A stretch of DNA of 50,218 bases from an uncultured Selenomonadales bacterium. Lineage in GTDB: Bacteria; Bacillota; Negativicutes; Selenomonadales; Selenomonadaceae. The translations under genes and the position numbers were made by a program. Location: contig CAMKFB010000009.1 in NCBI GenBank assembly GCA_946411735.1, positions 1-50,218 on the forward strand, read 5' to 3'. The notes beneath the pieces were generated by a model that did not search any database, had not been told where the DNA came from, and was given only the letters and a program-made list of their open reading frames with translations. The first letter of the stretch is position 1; each line of letters starts with the position of its first letter. Below are positions 1 to 7,822 of the stretch, piece after piece.

Positions 1-55
1 TTTCGACATCACCGGTTTTCAAGACCGGCTCCTTAAACCGCTCGGACACCTCTCC
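1..55 (-). tRNA. tRNA-Ser(UGA), 5' part only
   Basis: Read on the minus strand, this begins GGAGAGGTGTCCGAGCGG, a typical tRNA-Ser acceptor and D-arm start. It then has an anticodon arm CCGGTCT-TGA-AAACCGG with anticodon TGA, which reads UCA codons. The variable arm, T arm and 3' acceptor strand lie before base 1, so only the 5' part is present. A well-formed promoter sits just upstream (67-95). Confidence 0.9.
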
Positions 56-66
56 GCGCCGAAATC

Positions 67-95
67 ATCTTATCAGACGCCCGATCGATTGTCAA
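67..95 (-). promoter_or_regulatory. promoter of tRNA-Ser
   Basis: On the minus strand TTGACA (90-95) and TAAGAT (67-72) are separated by 17 bp. Transcription would start a few bases before the tRNA 5' end at 55, which fits a stable-RNA promoter. Confidence 0.8.
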
Positions 96-104
96 GCCGA
101 TCGC

Positions 105-767
105 TCACATCACCTTCACGCTCACCATCCCGTCGAGCTCGCGAAGATTCTCGACCACGTTGATGCTCGTGATGCCTCGATGATTATACACGTCCAGCTC
201 GATATAAATCAGCCCCGTCTCGCTCTCGTCCGCGCGGACCTTCACCGATCGAATGTTCATGCTCATCTCCGCAAGCCGCCGACTGATCAACAGCATTTGC
301 CCCGAACGCTCCGAGCAATGGATCAGTATCGTCATATTCTTTTCGTGCATCAGCCATTCGTCGATGCGGCTCAGAGTCCCGAGCGTTGCGAATACCAGTG
401 CCGTCGTGAACAGCGCGCCCGTGTAATATCCCGCGCCGACCGCCAAGCCCACGCCCGCCACGACCCATAAGCACGCCGCCGTCGTCAGACCGATCACCGT
501 CAAGCCTTCCTTCATGATCGCGCCCGCGCCCAGGAAACCGATCCCGCTCACCACTTGCGCCGCCAACCGCGCCGGATCGGCGTTCGTTCGACCCTCGACG
601 TTCAAATACAGCGCCTCCGACAAAACCATTATCAAACACGAGCCCAAGCATACCAAGATGTTCGTCCGCAGCCCCGCCACTTTTCGACGCGATTGCCGCT
701 CGTAGCCGATAGCGCCGCCCAATACGCACGATAGCGCCAGCCTCAACAGTAATTCCCATTCATTCAT
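105..767 (-). CDS. MgtC/SapB family membrane protein
   Basis: This 220-residue protein belongs to the MgtC/SapB family of inner-membrane proteins, linked in other bacteria to Mg2+ limitation and to modulation of ATP synthase or Mg transporters. The family marks are visible: GAIGYERQ near the start, GLRTNILVCLG, SGIGFLGAGAI and GLTTAACLWVVAGVG, spread over four or five hydrophobic segments in the first 130 residues. A soluble C-terminal domain of about 85 residues follows, as in the longer MgtC proteins with an ACT-like tail. The start overlaps the end of the CYTH gene by 8 bp, so the two are probably co-transcribed and translationally coupled. The substrate or target here is not known. Confidence 0.9.
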   Translation of the reverse strand: MNEWELLLRLALSCVLGGAIGYERQSRRKVAGLRTNILVCLGSCLIMVLSEALYLNVEGRTNADPARLAAQVVSGIGFLGAGAIMKEGLTVIGLTTAACLWVVAGVGLAVGAGYYTGALFTTALVFATLGTLSRIDEWLMHEKNMTILIHCSERSGQMLLISRRLAEMSMNIRSVKVRADESETGLIYIELDVYNHRGITSINVVENLRELDGMVSVKVM

Positions 768-1221
768 TAAATCGCTCCGCCTTCGTCCATTTTTTGTACG
801 GTCGCTTGACCAGCTCGCTGTTGAGATATCGCTTGAGCCCCGTCACCTCCCGCCCGAGCCACGACGGTAAATCAATTTTTTCGTCCTCCGAAGTCAACTC
901 GATCTCCGCCACAATCAAGCCCGCGTTGTCGCCTTCAAACACATCCAACTCGATACGCCCCAGCCGATAGCGCGTCTTCTCGATCAGTGTTCCCTGACAT
1001 CGATTGAGCAGCTCCTTCGCATCCGCCGCCGGGATTTCGTATTCATACTCGTATCGCTTGAGCCCCTCCGCGCGGAACTTGATCGTCAAGCGCCCGCTCG
1101 AATTCTTCAGCCGCACACGAACCGTCGGCTCAAAACTCAAATAGCCCTGCACGATCCGTTCGCCGCCGTCGACCTTCGGAAGCGCCTTTACCAAATACTT
1201 GCGTTCGATTTCAACGCCCAT
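760..1221 (-). CDS. CYTH domain protein (triphosphate tunnel enzyme)
   Basis: This 153-residue protein matches the CYTH family, whose bacterial members are mostly inorganic triphosphatases that act in a beta-barrel tunnel. The signature EIERKYLV lies at residues 4-11. Alternating charged strands follow (VRVRLK, TIKFRAE, YEYEIP, ELDVFEG, VAEIEL), and the C-terminal WLGREVTGLKRYLN matches the end of the family. A Shine-Dalgarno GGAG precedes the ATG. It is the first gene of a two-gene unit with the MgtC-like gene. Triphosphatase activity is inferred from the family; adenylate cyclase activity is unlikely at this size. A copy of the TCCGCGCGGA palindrome lies inside (1067-1076). Confidence 0.9.
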   Translation of the reverse strand: MGVEIERKYLVKALPKVDGGERIVQGYLSFEPTVRVRLKNSSGRLTIKFRAEGLKRYEYEYEIPAADAKELLNRCQGTLIEKTRYRLGRIELDVFEGDNAGLIVAEIELTSEDEKIDLPSWLGREVTGLKRYLNSELVKRPYKKWTKAERFNE

Positions 1222-1226
1222 TTTGC

Positions 1227-1255
1227 TTGCACTCCTTCAACCTTTGCGATAAAAT
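1227..1255 (+). promoter_or_regulatory. promoter of the LCP gene
   Basis: TTGCAC (1227-1232) and TAAAAT (1250-1255) are separated by 17 bp. They lie 47 bp before the TTG start of the LytR-CpsA-Psr gene. Confidence 0.7.
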
Positions 1256-1260
1256 CCTTC

Positions 1261-1289
1261 ATTATGAATTTCATTCGTTTTTGTGGAAA
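1261..1289 (-). promoter_or_regulatory. possible promoter of the CYTH-mgtC unit
   Basis: On the minus strand TTTCCA (1284-1289) and CATAAT (1261-1266) are 17 bp apart, about 40 bp before the CYTH start. The -35 box matches the consensus at only four of six positions. It would overlap the leader of the divergent LCP gene. Confidence 0.4.
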
Positions 1290-1301
1290 TGAGGTCATCG
1301 C

Positions 1302-2789
1302 TTGACTCACGACAGCTCGTTCGCTCCCCGCAGCTCTCGTACGAAGCCTCGCCGCTTTTGGCCGGTTCTGCTGCTCATCGCCTGTTTTTTCGCCTCCGCC
1401 GTCGCCGGCGCCATGTTCGCGTCCAACACGCTCAAAAAATTGCCCGACATCGACACGCAACTTGCCGGCATCATCGAAGAAGAGGAGGATCAGCTCCTCA
1501 AAGTCACCGACAAAACCACCGTCCTGATTATGGGCGTCGACGAGCGCGAGGACGATATCGGGCGCTCCGACACGATTATCGTCGCCACCATCGACCCGCT
1601 CACCAATCAGGCAGCGCTGCTGTCGATCCCGCGCGATACCCGCGTCAAGCTCGGCGTTCGCGGCTTCGACAAGATTAATGCCGCTTATGCTTACGGCGGC
1701 GTTCGGTTGTCCGAGCGCACGGTCGAGAATTTCCTCGGCATCGACATCGACCACTACGTCATCGTCAACACGCACGCCTTCGTCGACCTTGTTGATGCCA
1801 TCGGCGGCGTCGACATCGACGTCGAAAAGCGCATGTATTACGAGGACCCTTGGGATGATGACGGCGGGCTGGTTATCGATCTTTACCCGGGCTATCAGCA
1901 TCTCGACGGCGCCAACGCTGTCACCTACGTCCGCTATCGAGACTCCGAAGGCGATATCGGGCGCGTCAGGCGTCAGCAGAAATTTATCGCCGCGGTTGTC
2001 GACAAACTTGCTTCGCCCGCCATCATTCCCACGATCCCGACGCTCATTCGAGAGACCGTCGACGCCGTCACCACCGACCTTTCGATGCGTCAGATTCTTG
2101 AGCTTGCCGGCTCCCTCAACGACGCCTATCAGAACGGGCTTGAGATGGATATGGTTCCCGGGCATCCGATGTATATCGACGACGTTTCGTATTGGATTCC
2201 CGACGTCGAGATGGTTCGGCTGTCGGTTGCCGACACGCTCGGCATCGAAGTCGATCCCTACCTTCGAGAGCGCATGAGGGATGCCGCCTCCGAATATCAA
2301 TCGTCGATCCCCAACGGCGCTTCCCGCGCGGAGGAGGATAATCCCGTCGGGCGCCCCTATTTGCGAAAGGATTCGACCGCGACCACATCAAATCGCCACG
2401 GCGTCAAAGTCAACGATCTCGGTCGAAGCAGGGATTATGAGCCGCTCGATCGATCCGAGGAGCGCCATTCTTACGATCGCAACGATCGAACGGAGCCGAC
2501 TTACGACGATCGATCCGATCGCTATGATCGAACGGAACCGACTTACGACGATCGCTCCGATCGCTACGATCGCTACGATCGAACGGAACCGACTTATGAC
2601 GATCGCTCCTACGATCGAACGGAACCGAGCTATGACGAGCGCTCCTATGATCGGACAGAGCCGACTTATGACGAGCGCTCCTATGATCGGACGGAGCCGA
2701 CTTACGAGCGCCCGTTCGATCGAATGTACGATAATTTTTATGACGACGAAGAACCGCAGGTGCCCGAGCCGAACGATTACAGGAGGTAA
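1302..2789 (+). CDS. LytR-CpsA-Psr (LCP) family envelope protein with repetitive C-terminal tail
   Basis: LCP enzymes transfer undecaprenyl-linked glycopolymers to the cell wall or other acceptors outside the membrane. This 495-residue protein has a short cytoplasmic start, a membrane segment at about residues 20-40, and an LCP domain at about 65-240. Visible motifs are LIMGVDERE, GRSDTIIV, LLSIPRDTRV, KINAAYAYGG and VRYRDSEGDIGRVRRQQ, which supply the conserved Asp and Arg residues that bind the polyprenyl pyrophosphate. The last 110 residues are a low-complexity tail of YDRTEPTYDDRS-type repeats. The TTG start is preceded by GAGGT at a good distance. In a diderm Negativicute the acceptor is uncertain, since classical teichoic acids are not expected. 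Confidence 0.9.
   Translation: MTHDSSFAPRSSRTKPRRFWPVLLLIACFFASAVAGAMFASNTLKKLPDIDTQLAGIIEEEEDQLLKVTDKTTVLIMGVDEREDDIGRSDTIIVATIDPLTNQAALLSIPRDTRVKLGVRGFDKINAAYAYGGVRLSERTVENFLGIDIDHYVIVNTHAFVDLVDAIGGVDIDVEKRMYYEDPWDDDGGLVIDLYPGYQHLDGANAVTYVRYRDSEGDIGRVRRQQKFIAAVVDKLASPAIIPTIPTLIRETVDAVTTDLSMRQILELAGSLNDAYQNGLEMDMVPGHPMYIDDVSYWIPDVEMVRLSVADTLGIEVDPYLRERMRDAASEYQSSIPNGASRAEEDNPVGRPYLRKDSTATTSNRHGVKVNDLGRSRDYEPLDRSEERHSYDRNDRTEPTYDDRSDRYDRTEPTYDDRSDRYDRYDRTEPTYDDRSYDRTEPSYDERSYDRTEPTYDERSYDRTEPTYERPFDRMYDNFYDDEEPQVPEPNDYRR
2469..2720 (+). repeat. in-frame tandem repeat encoding YDRTEPTYDDRS units
   Basis: About six imperfect units of 30-42 bp follow each other inside the LCP gene. Each encodes a variant of Y-D-R-T-E-P-T-Y-D-(D/E)-R-S. 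Unit length varies by whole codons (extra DRYDR inserts), so the reading frame is kept. The repeats look capable of slipping. Confidence 0.9.
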
Positions 2790-2794
2790 GCGCC

Positions 2795-3388
2795 ATGTTG
2801 AGTGACATTATGCCGGACTGGCGATTGGTGTTGGCGGCGTATTTGCTCGGCTCGATCCCCTTCGGATTGATCCTCGGCAAGCTGTTTTGGAAAACCGATC
2901 TCCGAACGGTCGGCTCCAAAAACATCGGCGCGACCAACGCCTGGCGTTGCTTGGGACGGACGGCGGGGCTCTTGACTTTCGCCTTCGACTTCGGCAAGGG
3001 ATATCTGGCATGCCTGATTTGCCTGCAATACTCGTCGTTTATCTACGACGCGATTGCGGTGGCGGCGGCGGCGATGATCGGTCACAGCATGTCGATCTTC
3101 CTCAAATTCAAAGGCGGCAAAGCAGTCGCCACAGCGGTCGGTTGCCTTGCCTGCCTGATGCCGGATGTTGCCGTATGTTTGTTGATAGCGTGGGGGGTGT
3201 GTTTCGGGATGACGCGGACGGTGTCGCTGGCGAGTTGCATAGCGGCAATCGGCGCCCCGATCCTTGCCTCGACTTTTTTATATCCGAAGCAGTTGATATA
3301 TTTTTGCGTGGCGGCGGCGGCGTTCGTGCTCTTCCGACATAAGGATAACATTCGACGCCTCATCGCCGGCGAAGAACTCCACTTTTAG
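2795..3388 (+). CDS. plsY: glycerol-3-phosphate acyltransferase PlsY
   Basis: PlsY transfers the acyl group of acyl-phosphate to sn-glycerol 3-phosphate, making lysophosphatidic acid, the first step of membrane phospholipid synthesis. The 197-residue length is typical. The three family motifs are visible: GSIPFGLILGK near residue 20, VGSKNIGATNAWR at about 39-51 and KFKGGKAVATAVG at about 104-116. The C-terminal HKDNIRRLIAGEE also matches. Five to seven hydrophobic segments are predicted. GGAGG precedes the ATG and overlaps the end of the LCP gene, so the two form an operon. The stop codon overlaps that of convergent trpG by a few bases. Confidence 0.97.
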   Translation: MLSDIMPDWRLVLAAYLLGSIPFGLILGKLFWKTDLRTVGSKNIGATNAWRCLGRTAGLLTFAFDFGKGYLACLICLQYSSFIYDAIAVAAAAMIGHSMSIFLKFKGGKAVATAVGCLACLMPDVAVCLLIAWGVCFGMTRTVSLASCIAAIGAPILASTFLYPKQLIYFCVAAAAFVLFRHKDNIRRLIAGEELHF

Positions 3389-3954
3389 TTCAAGCGGCGC
3401 AAAAAGTTTTTCATCATGGTTCGACCGTCGGGCGTGAGAATCGACTCGGGATGAAACTGCACGCCCTCAACGTCAAACTCTTTGTGCCGCAGCCCCATGA
3501 TCGTCCCGTCCTCGAGTTCGCTCGTCACCGTCAAGCAATCCGGCAGCGTCTCGCGCTCGACGATCAGCGAATGATATCGCCCGACCTCCACTTTCGACGG
3601 AAGCCCTTCGTAGAGCCCGCGCCCGTCGTGAATCAGCCGCGACGTCTTGCCGTGGATTATTTTTTTGCTCCGAATTATTCTCCCGCCGAAAACTTCTCCG
3701 ATCGCTTGATGCCCGAGGCATATTCCGAGAATCGGCAGCCGCCCCGCGAACGCTCGAATCATATCTTCGCTCACGCCTGCCGCCGACGGCACGCCAGGTC
3801 CCGGCGAGATCACAATGCCGCGATACTTGCGATAGCTCACATCGGATGCGGTGACTTCGTCGTTGCGCCGTACCTCGACATTCGCGCCCAGCTCCGACAG
3901 CATCTGATAAACGTTGTAGACAAAGCTGTCGTAGTTGTCAATCAGCAGAACCAT
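3385..3954 (-). CDS. trpG: anthranilate synthase component II (glutamine amidotransferase)
   Basis: This 189-residue class I glutamine amidotransferase supplies ammonia to the partner synthase. The catalytic Cys lies in GICLGHQAIGE, and the His/Glu pair in GVQFHPESILT. The start region LLIDNYDSFVYN and the PGPGVPS loop are typical of TrpG/PabA. It overlaps the end of trpE by 17 bp and is the last gene of the dhaL-leuA-trpE-trpG unit. The same protein may also serve 4-amino-4-deoxychorismate synthesis for folate, as in many Firmicutes, which sequence alone cannot settle. Confidence 0.92.
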   Translation of the reverse strand: MVLLIDNYDSFVYNVYQMLSELGANVEVRRNDEVTASDVSYRKYRGIVISPGPGVPSAAGVSEDMIRAFAGRLPILGICLGHQAIGEVFGGRIIRSKKIIHGKTSRLIHDGRGLYEGLPSKVEVGRYHSLIVERETLPDCLTVTSELEDGTIMGLRHKEFDVEGVQFHPESILTPDGRTMMKNFLRRLN

Positions 3955-5413
3955 TGCGCTCCACCTCCCGCACGACTTGCCGCATCGCCGCTGCCTTATT
4001 CAATATCTCATTCCACTCGTTGAGCGCGATCGAGTCCGCAACGATGCCCGCGCCCGCTTGGATCACGCCGATCCGATCGCGTTCGATGCGCATAGTCCGA
4101 AGGTCGATACACATGTCGAGATTGCCCGCGAAGTCGAGATATCCGACCACGCCCGCATAGCTCCCGCGTCGTACCGGCTCGAGTTCGCTGATAAGCTCCA
4201 TCGCGCGAAGCTTGGGCGCGCCGCTGACCGTGCCGGCGGGGAACGTCGCCTTCAACACGTCGAGCGCCTCATAGCCCGAATGCAACGTGCCCTCGACGCT
4301 CGAGACCAAATGCATCACGTGGCTGAATCGCTCCACGCTCCGCAGTTTCGTCACCTTGACCGTGCCGGGCTCCGACAGCCGCCCGAGATCGTTGCGCGCC
4401 AAATCGACCAGCATCGCATGCTCCGCCAATTCCTTTTCGTCGTGAAGAAGTTCGTCGGCAAGCCGCGCGTCCTCTTCGATTGTTGCTCCGCGCGGACGCG
4501 TCCCCGCAATCGGATAAGTCCACACGCGCCGCCCCTGCACCTTGACGAGCATCTCCGGCGACGCCCCGCACAACTTATTCTCGCCGAAATTTATGTAATA
4601 CATGTACGGCGACCCGTTGACCTGTCGAAGGCGGCGGTAGTATTCAAAGCCCGGGCGCGATAACATTTCTCGAAACTGCACCGAGGGCACCGCCTGAAAA
4701 ATTTCGCCGGCGAAAATATTTTCCTTGATCGTCTCGATCATCGACGCAAACGACGGCGTCATCGACGGACGCTCAATTTCGAGCGCCGCCTCCGACCGCC
4801 CCGTCGAGAACGAAACCATCAATGGCGCCTGCAATTTTTTCACGGCGGCGTCCAACTCGGCAACCGCAAGTTGATACGACCGCTCCGGCTCCTCCGCGTC
4901 GACCTCCGATAAGCACACCAATCTGATCCGCTGTTTGAGCGCGTCGTGCACAACCATCAGCCGGCTGATCATTAATTCGCCGAGCAGTTCTTCTTCGTCG
5001 AGCTCCAGCCCGCGCACCCGATCGAACGTCGCGCCGATCTCATAATTGAGATATCCGACCAGCCCGCCGCTCATCAATGGCGCCTCCCCGCCCTTGACGT
5101 GCCAACGATGCATGTACTTTTTGAGCGTGTCGATCGGCTTGCCGCCGAGCGACCGAAGCCGATCGCCCTCGAGGATCAAGAGCTTGTCGGGATAAATCTG
5201 CAACCGCGCCAGCGGCTCCGTGCCGATGAAACTGTATCGCCCGAACGCCTCCTGCGTGGTGTCGACCGACTCGAGGATATAGCCCTTGCCTTCGCCGACC
5301 AACTTCAGATAGATCGAAACGGGCGTCTCGATATCAAGCGACAGCTCCCGCTCCAGCGCAATCACACGCTCATGCTCCGCGCGGAGCTTGTAATCTTCAA
5401 ACGACGGCGTCAT
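3938..5413 (-). CDS. trpE: anthranilate synthase component I
   Basis: TrpE converts chorismate and ammonia to anthranilate, the first committed step of tryptophan synthesis. The 491-residue length fits TrpE. The N-terminal part has PVSIYLKL and ILESVDTTQEAFGRYSF, matching the region where tryptophan binds for feedback control; this favours TrpE over PabB. The chorismate-binding domain shows EIFQAVPS, CGASPEMLV, PIAGTRPRG, LVDLARNDLGR, FPAGTVSGAPK and IQAGAGIVADS. Its ATG overlaps the leuA stop as ATGA and its end overlaps trpG by 17 bp, so translation is coupled throughout. No other trp genes are in the window. Confidence 0.93.
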   Translation of the reverse strand: MTPSFEDYKLRAEHERVIALERELSLDIETPVSIYLKLVGEGKGYILESVDTTQEAFGRYSFIGTEPLARLQIYPDKLLILEGDRLRSLGGKPIDTLKKYMHRWHVKGGEAPLMSGGLVGYLNYEIGATFDRVRGLELDEEELLGELMISRLMVVHDALKQRIRLVCLSEVDAEEPERSYQLAVAELDAAVKKLQAPLMVSFSTGRSEAALEIERPSMTPSFASMIETIKENIFAGEIFQAVPSVQFREMLSRPGFEYYRRLRQVNGSPYMYYINFGENKLCGASPEMLVKVQGRRVWTYPIAGTRPRGATIEEDARLADELLHDEKELAEHAMLVDLARNDLGRLSEPGTVKVTKLRSVERFSHVMHLVSSVEGTLHSGYEALDVLKATFPAGTVSGAPKLRAMELISELEPVRRGSYAGVVGYLDFAGNLDMCIDLRTMRIERDRIGVIQAGAGIVADSIALNEWNEILNKAAAMRQVVREVERNGSAD

Positions 5414-7062
5414 TTTTTACTCACCATTCGATTGATGGCGCTGAGCAACGCGCGCACCGAGGCGTTGATGATATCGGTGTCCATGCCCGCGCCGAAATGT
5501 TTCTTGCCCTCCGAATCCGTCAAGCCGATGTACGCGATCGCGCGCGCGTCCTGACCGGTCTCGAGCGCATGCTCGGAATATGTCACATCCTTATATCGGA
5601 GCCCGAAACGATTCTGCAGCGCATTCGAGATCGCGTCGAGCCGACCGTTGCCGCGCGCCTCCAAGTGCTCAAGCCGCCCGCCGTGCTCGATCTCCACCCA
5701 ACCTTTGCGCGCGCCGTCCGGCTCCTTCTTCAACAGGAAATCCGACAGCCGATACGGCTCCTCGACATTGACGTACTCGTCGAGAAACAGCTGATAAATC
5801 TCCTCCGGCAGCAGCTCTTTGTGCCCGCGATCCGACACGCCCTTGACAATATAGCCGAACGCCTCGCGCATCTTCTTCGGCAGCTCGATCCCGAACCGAT
5901 GCTCGAGAATGTAGCCGACGCCGCCCTTGCCGCTCTGACTGTTGATGCGAATCACATCCGATTCGTATTCGCGCCCGACGTCCTTGGGATCGATCGGCAG
6001 ATACGGCACCGTCCACTGCTCGGGATTGTTTTCTTCGCGATAGCGCATGCCCTTGGCGATCGCGTCCTGATGACTGCCGCTGAACGCCGTGAACACCAAC
6101 GCCCCGGCATACGGCTGGCGCTCGTGCACGTGCATGCGCGTCAAGCGCTCGTAAGTTTCGACCAACGCCGGCATATTCGAGAAGTCCAGCCCGGGCTCGA
6201 CGCCGAGCAATTTCATGTTGAGCGCGACCGTGACGATGTCGACATTGCCCGTCCGCTCGCCGTTGCCGAACAGCGTTCCCTCGACGCGATCCGCGCCCGC
6301 CAACAATCCCATTTCCGTGTCGGCGACGCCGCAACCGCGATCGTTATGCGGATGCAAACTCAAATCGACCGCGTCCCGATACTTGAGCCCGCGGTTGATG
6401 TAAGCGATCTGCGCGCCGTAGACGTGCGGCATCGACAGCTCCACCGTCACGGGGATGTTGATGATCGCTTTGCGCTCGACCTTCGGCTGCCACACGTCGA
6501 GCACCGCGTTGCAAACCTCCAGCGCGTAATCCGGCTCCGTCCCCGTGAAACTTTCGGGCGAATACTCGAATCGGTACGGTCGATTGCCCGTCAACTCTTT
6601 GAGCAGTTGCGCGCCCTCGATCGCGATCTGTTTGATCTCGTCCTTCGATTTTTTGAAAACCTGCTCGCGTTGCGCGATCGACGTCGAATTGTAGACGTGC
6701 ACGATCGCCCGCTCGCAACCGTCGAGCGCCTCGAACGTGCGACGAATGATGTGCTCGCGCGCCTGCGTCAGTACCTGCACCGTCACGTCCGGCGGGATCA
6801 AATCCTCCTCGATCAGCCGGCGGAGCAGTTGATATTCCGTTTCGGAGGCGGCGGGAAATCCGACTTCGATCTCTTTGAAGCCGACTTTGATGAGCATCTT
6901 ATAGAACTCGATTTTCTCGTCGATCGACATCGGGATGATGAGTGACTGGTTGCCGTCGCGCAGATCGACGCTGCACCACACCGGCGCCGCCGTCGGGAAT
7001 TCCTTCTGCAGAAAACCGTAATCCGCCGTCGGCGGCATCACGTACTGAGCGCTGTATTTCAT
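5410..7062 (-). CDS. leuA: 2-isopropylmalate synthase, type 2 (yeast-like) form
   Basis: LeuA condenses acetyl-CoA with 2-oxoisovalerate to start leucine synthesis. The 550-residue length and the early WCSVDLRDGNQSLI motif mark the type 2 form. The HxH metal site is in SLHPHNDRGCGVA, and GNGERTGNVDIVTVALN gives the second family signature. The last 120 residues, with ITGAGMD-type sequence (HFGAGMDTDIINASVRA), form the allosteric leucine-binding domain, so feedback inhibition is likely intact. It starts 15 bp after dhaL and overlaps trpE by 4 bp. Linking leuA to trpEG in one operon is unusual. Confidence 0.92.
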   Translation of the reverse strand: MKYSAQYVMPPTADYGFLQKEFPTAAPVWCSVDLRDGNQSLIIPMSIDEKIEFYKMLIKVGFKEIEVGFPAASETEYQLLRRLIEEDLIPPDVTVQVLTQAREHIIRRTFEALDGCERAIVHVYNSTSIAQREQVFKKSKDEIKQIAIEGAQLLKELTGNRPYRFEYSPESFTGTEPDYALEVCNAVLDVWQPKVERKAIINIPVTVELSMPHVYGAQIAYINRGLKYRDAVDLSLHPHNDRGCGVADTEMGLLAGADRVEGTLFGNGERTGNVDIVTVALNMKLLGVEPGLDFSNMPALVETYERLTRMHVHERQPYAGALVFTAFSGSHQDAIAKGMRYREENNPEQWTVPYLPIDPKDVGREYESDVIRINSQSGKGGVGYILEHRFGIELPKKMREAFGYIVKGVSDRGHKELLPEEIYQLFLDEYVNVEEPYRLSDFLLKKEPDGARKGWVEIEHGGRLEHLEARGNGRLDAISNALQNRFGLRYKDVTYSEHALETGQDARAIAYIGLTDSEGKKHFGAGMDTDIINASVRALLSAINRMVSKK

Positions 7063-7077
7063 CTTGTTGCCTGCCTT

Positions 7078-7719
7078 TCAATCCGGCTGAGCCGGTGTTA
7101 AAAAATTTTTTTCGATGTACAAAGATATTTCGCGATAGAGTATCGCCGCCGACGCCGCGCCCGGGTCGATGTGCCCGACCGACCGCGCGCCCAAATACGA
7201 CGCCCGACCGCGCCGCGCCGTCAATTCCTTTGTGTACTCGACGGCGTTTCGAGCGGTTTCGCGCCCGACCTTCAACAGCTCCGCCAACGGCTTGCCTTCG
7301 CTTTCGACGAATATTTTTTCGAGCGGGATCAGCACATCGAGCATCGTCTTGTCGCCGAGCTCCGCCTTGCCGCGTTTCTTGACCGCCGCATTGAACTCGT
7401 GCAGAAACAGCCCGATCGTTTTCGCGTCGAGCGCCGCTTCGGATGAGTCGATCGCCTTTGCTCCGGCGATGAAGCCGCTGCCGTATAACGGACCCGCCGA
7501 GCCGCCGACGTTCATCAAAAACGCCTCGCCGACCAATTTGATCAGTTCGCTCACCGTCAGCGCGCCGCTGTGCTCGTCGAGCGCCTCGAGCGCCGATTGC
7601 GCCCCGCGCGCCATATTCAGTCCGTGGTCGCCGTCGCCGATTTTCGCGTCCAGCTCCGAGAGATAATCGCGTTCTTTGATGAGCGCCGCAGCGCCCGCTT
7701 TGACTGCTCCCTTCAACAT
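7078..7719 (-). CDS. dhaL: DhaL-type kinase subunit (dihydroxyacetone kinase L domain)
   Basis: DhaL is the ADP/ATP-binding subunit of dihydroxyacetone kinase. The nucleotide-binding marks are visible: LDAKIGDGDHGLNMARG with the Mg-binding Asp residues, GGSAGPLYGSGF, GDKTMLDVLIP and GRASYLGARSVGHIDPGA. I place the start at the ATG at 7719, because GAGG stands 6-7 bases before it; an in-frame GTG at 7731 would lack a ribosome site. No dhaK or dhaM is nearby, so its sugar-binding partner must be encoded elsewhere, or the protein has another partner. It heads the operon with leuA-trpE-trpG. Confidence 0.88.
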   Translation of the reverse strand: MLKGAVKAGAAALIKERDYLSELDAKIGDGDHGLNMARGAQSALEALDEHSGALTVSELIKLVGEAFLMNVGGSAGPLYGSGFIAGAKAIDSSEAALDAKTIGLFLHEFNAAVKKRGKAELGDKTMLDVLIPLEKIFVESEGKPLAELLKVGRETARNAVEYTKELTARRGRASYLGARSVGHIDPGAASAAILYREISLYIEKNFLTPAQPD

Positions 7720-7743
7720 AACTCGCCTCACTTTTTTTGTTGC

Positions 7744-7771
7744 ATTGTATCATGTTTAGCGTCTAAGTCAA
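7744..7771 (-). promoter_or_regulatory. promoter of dhaL-leuA-trpEG
   Basis: On the minus strand TTGACT (7766-7771) and TACAAT (7744-7749) are 16 bp apart. A TG one base before the -10 box makes it an extended -10. It is divergent from and adjacent to the serS promoter. Confidence 0.75.
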
Positions 7772-7772
7772 G

Positions 7773-7801
7773 TTGACACCCCTCAACGCCAATGCTAAAA
7801 T
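7773..7801 (+). promoter_or_regulatory. promoter of serS
   Basis: TTGACA (7773-7778) and TAAAAT (7796-7801) are 17 bp apart, 22 bp before the ATG of serS. The short leader leaves no room for a T-box riboswitch. Confidence 0.85.
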
Positions 7802-7822
7802 GATTTTTGAGGTGATAAGCGA

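Noticed and set aside
2469-2720. CRISPR array
   Set aside because: The repeats are in frame inside a gene, with no spacers of even length and no cas genes nearby. I see no CRISPR array anywhere in the window.
7779-7822. T-box or other riboswitch before serS
   Set aside because: The distance from promoter to ATG is about 20 bases, too short for any riboswitch.
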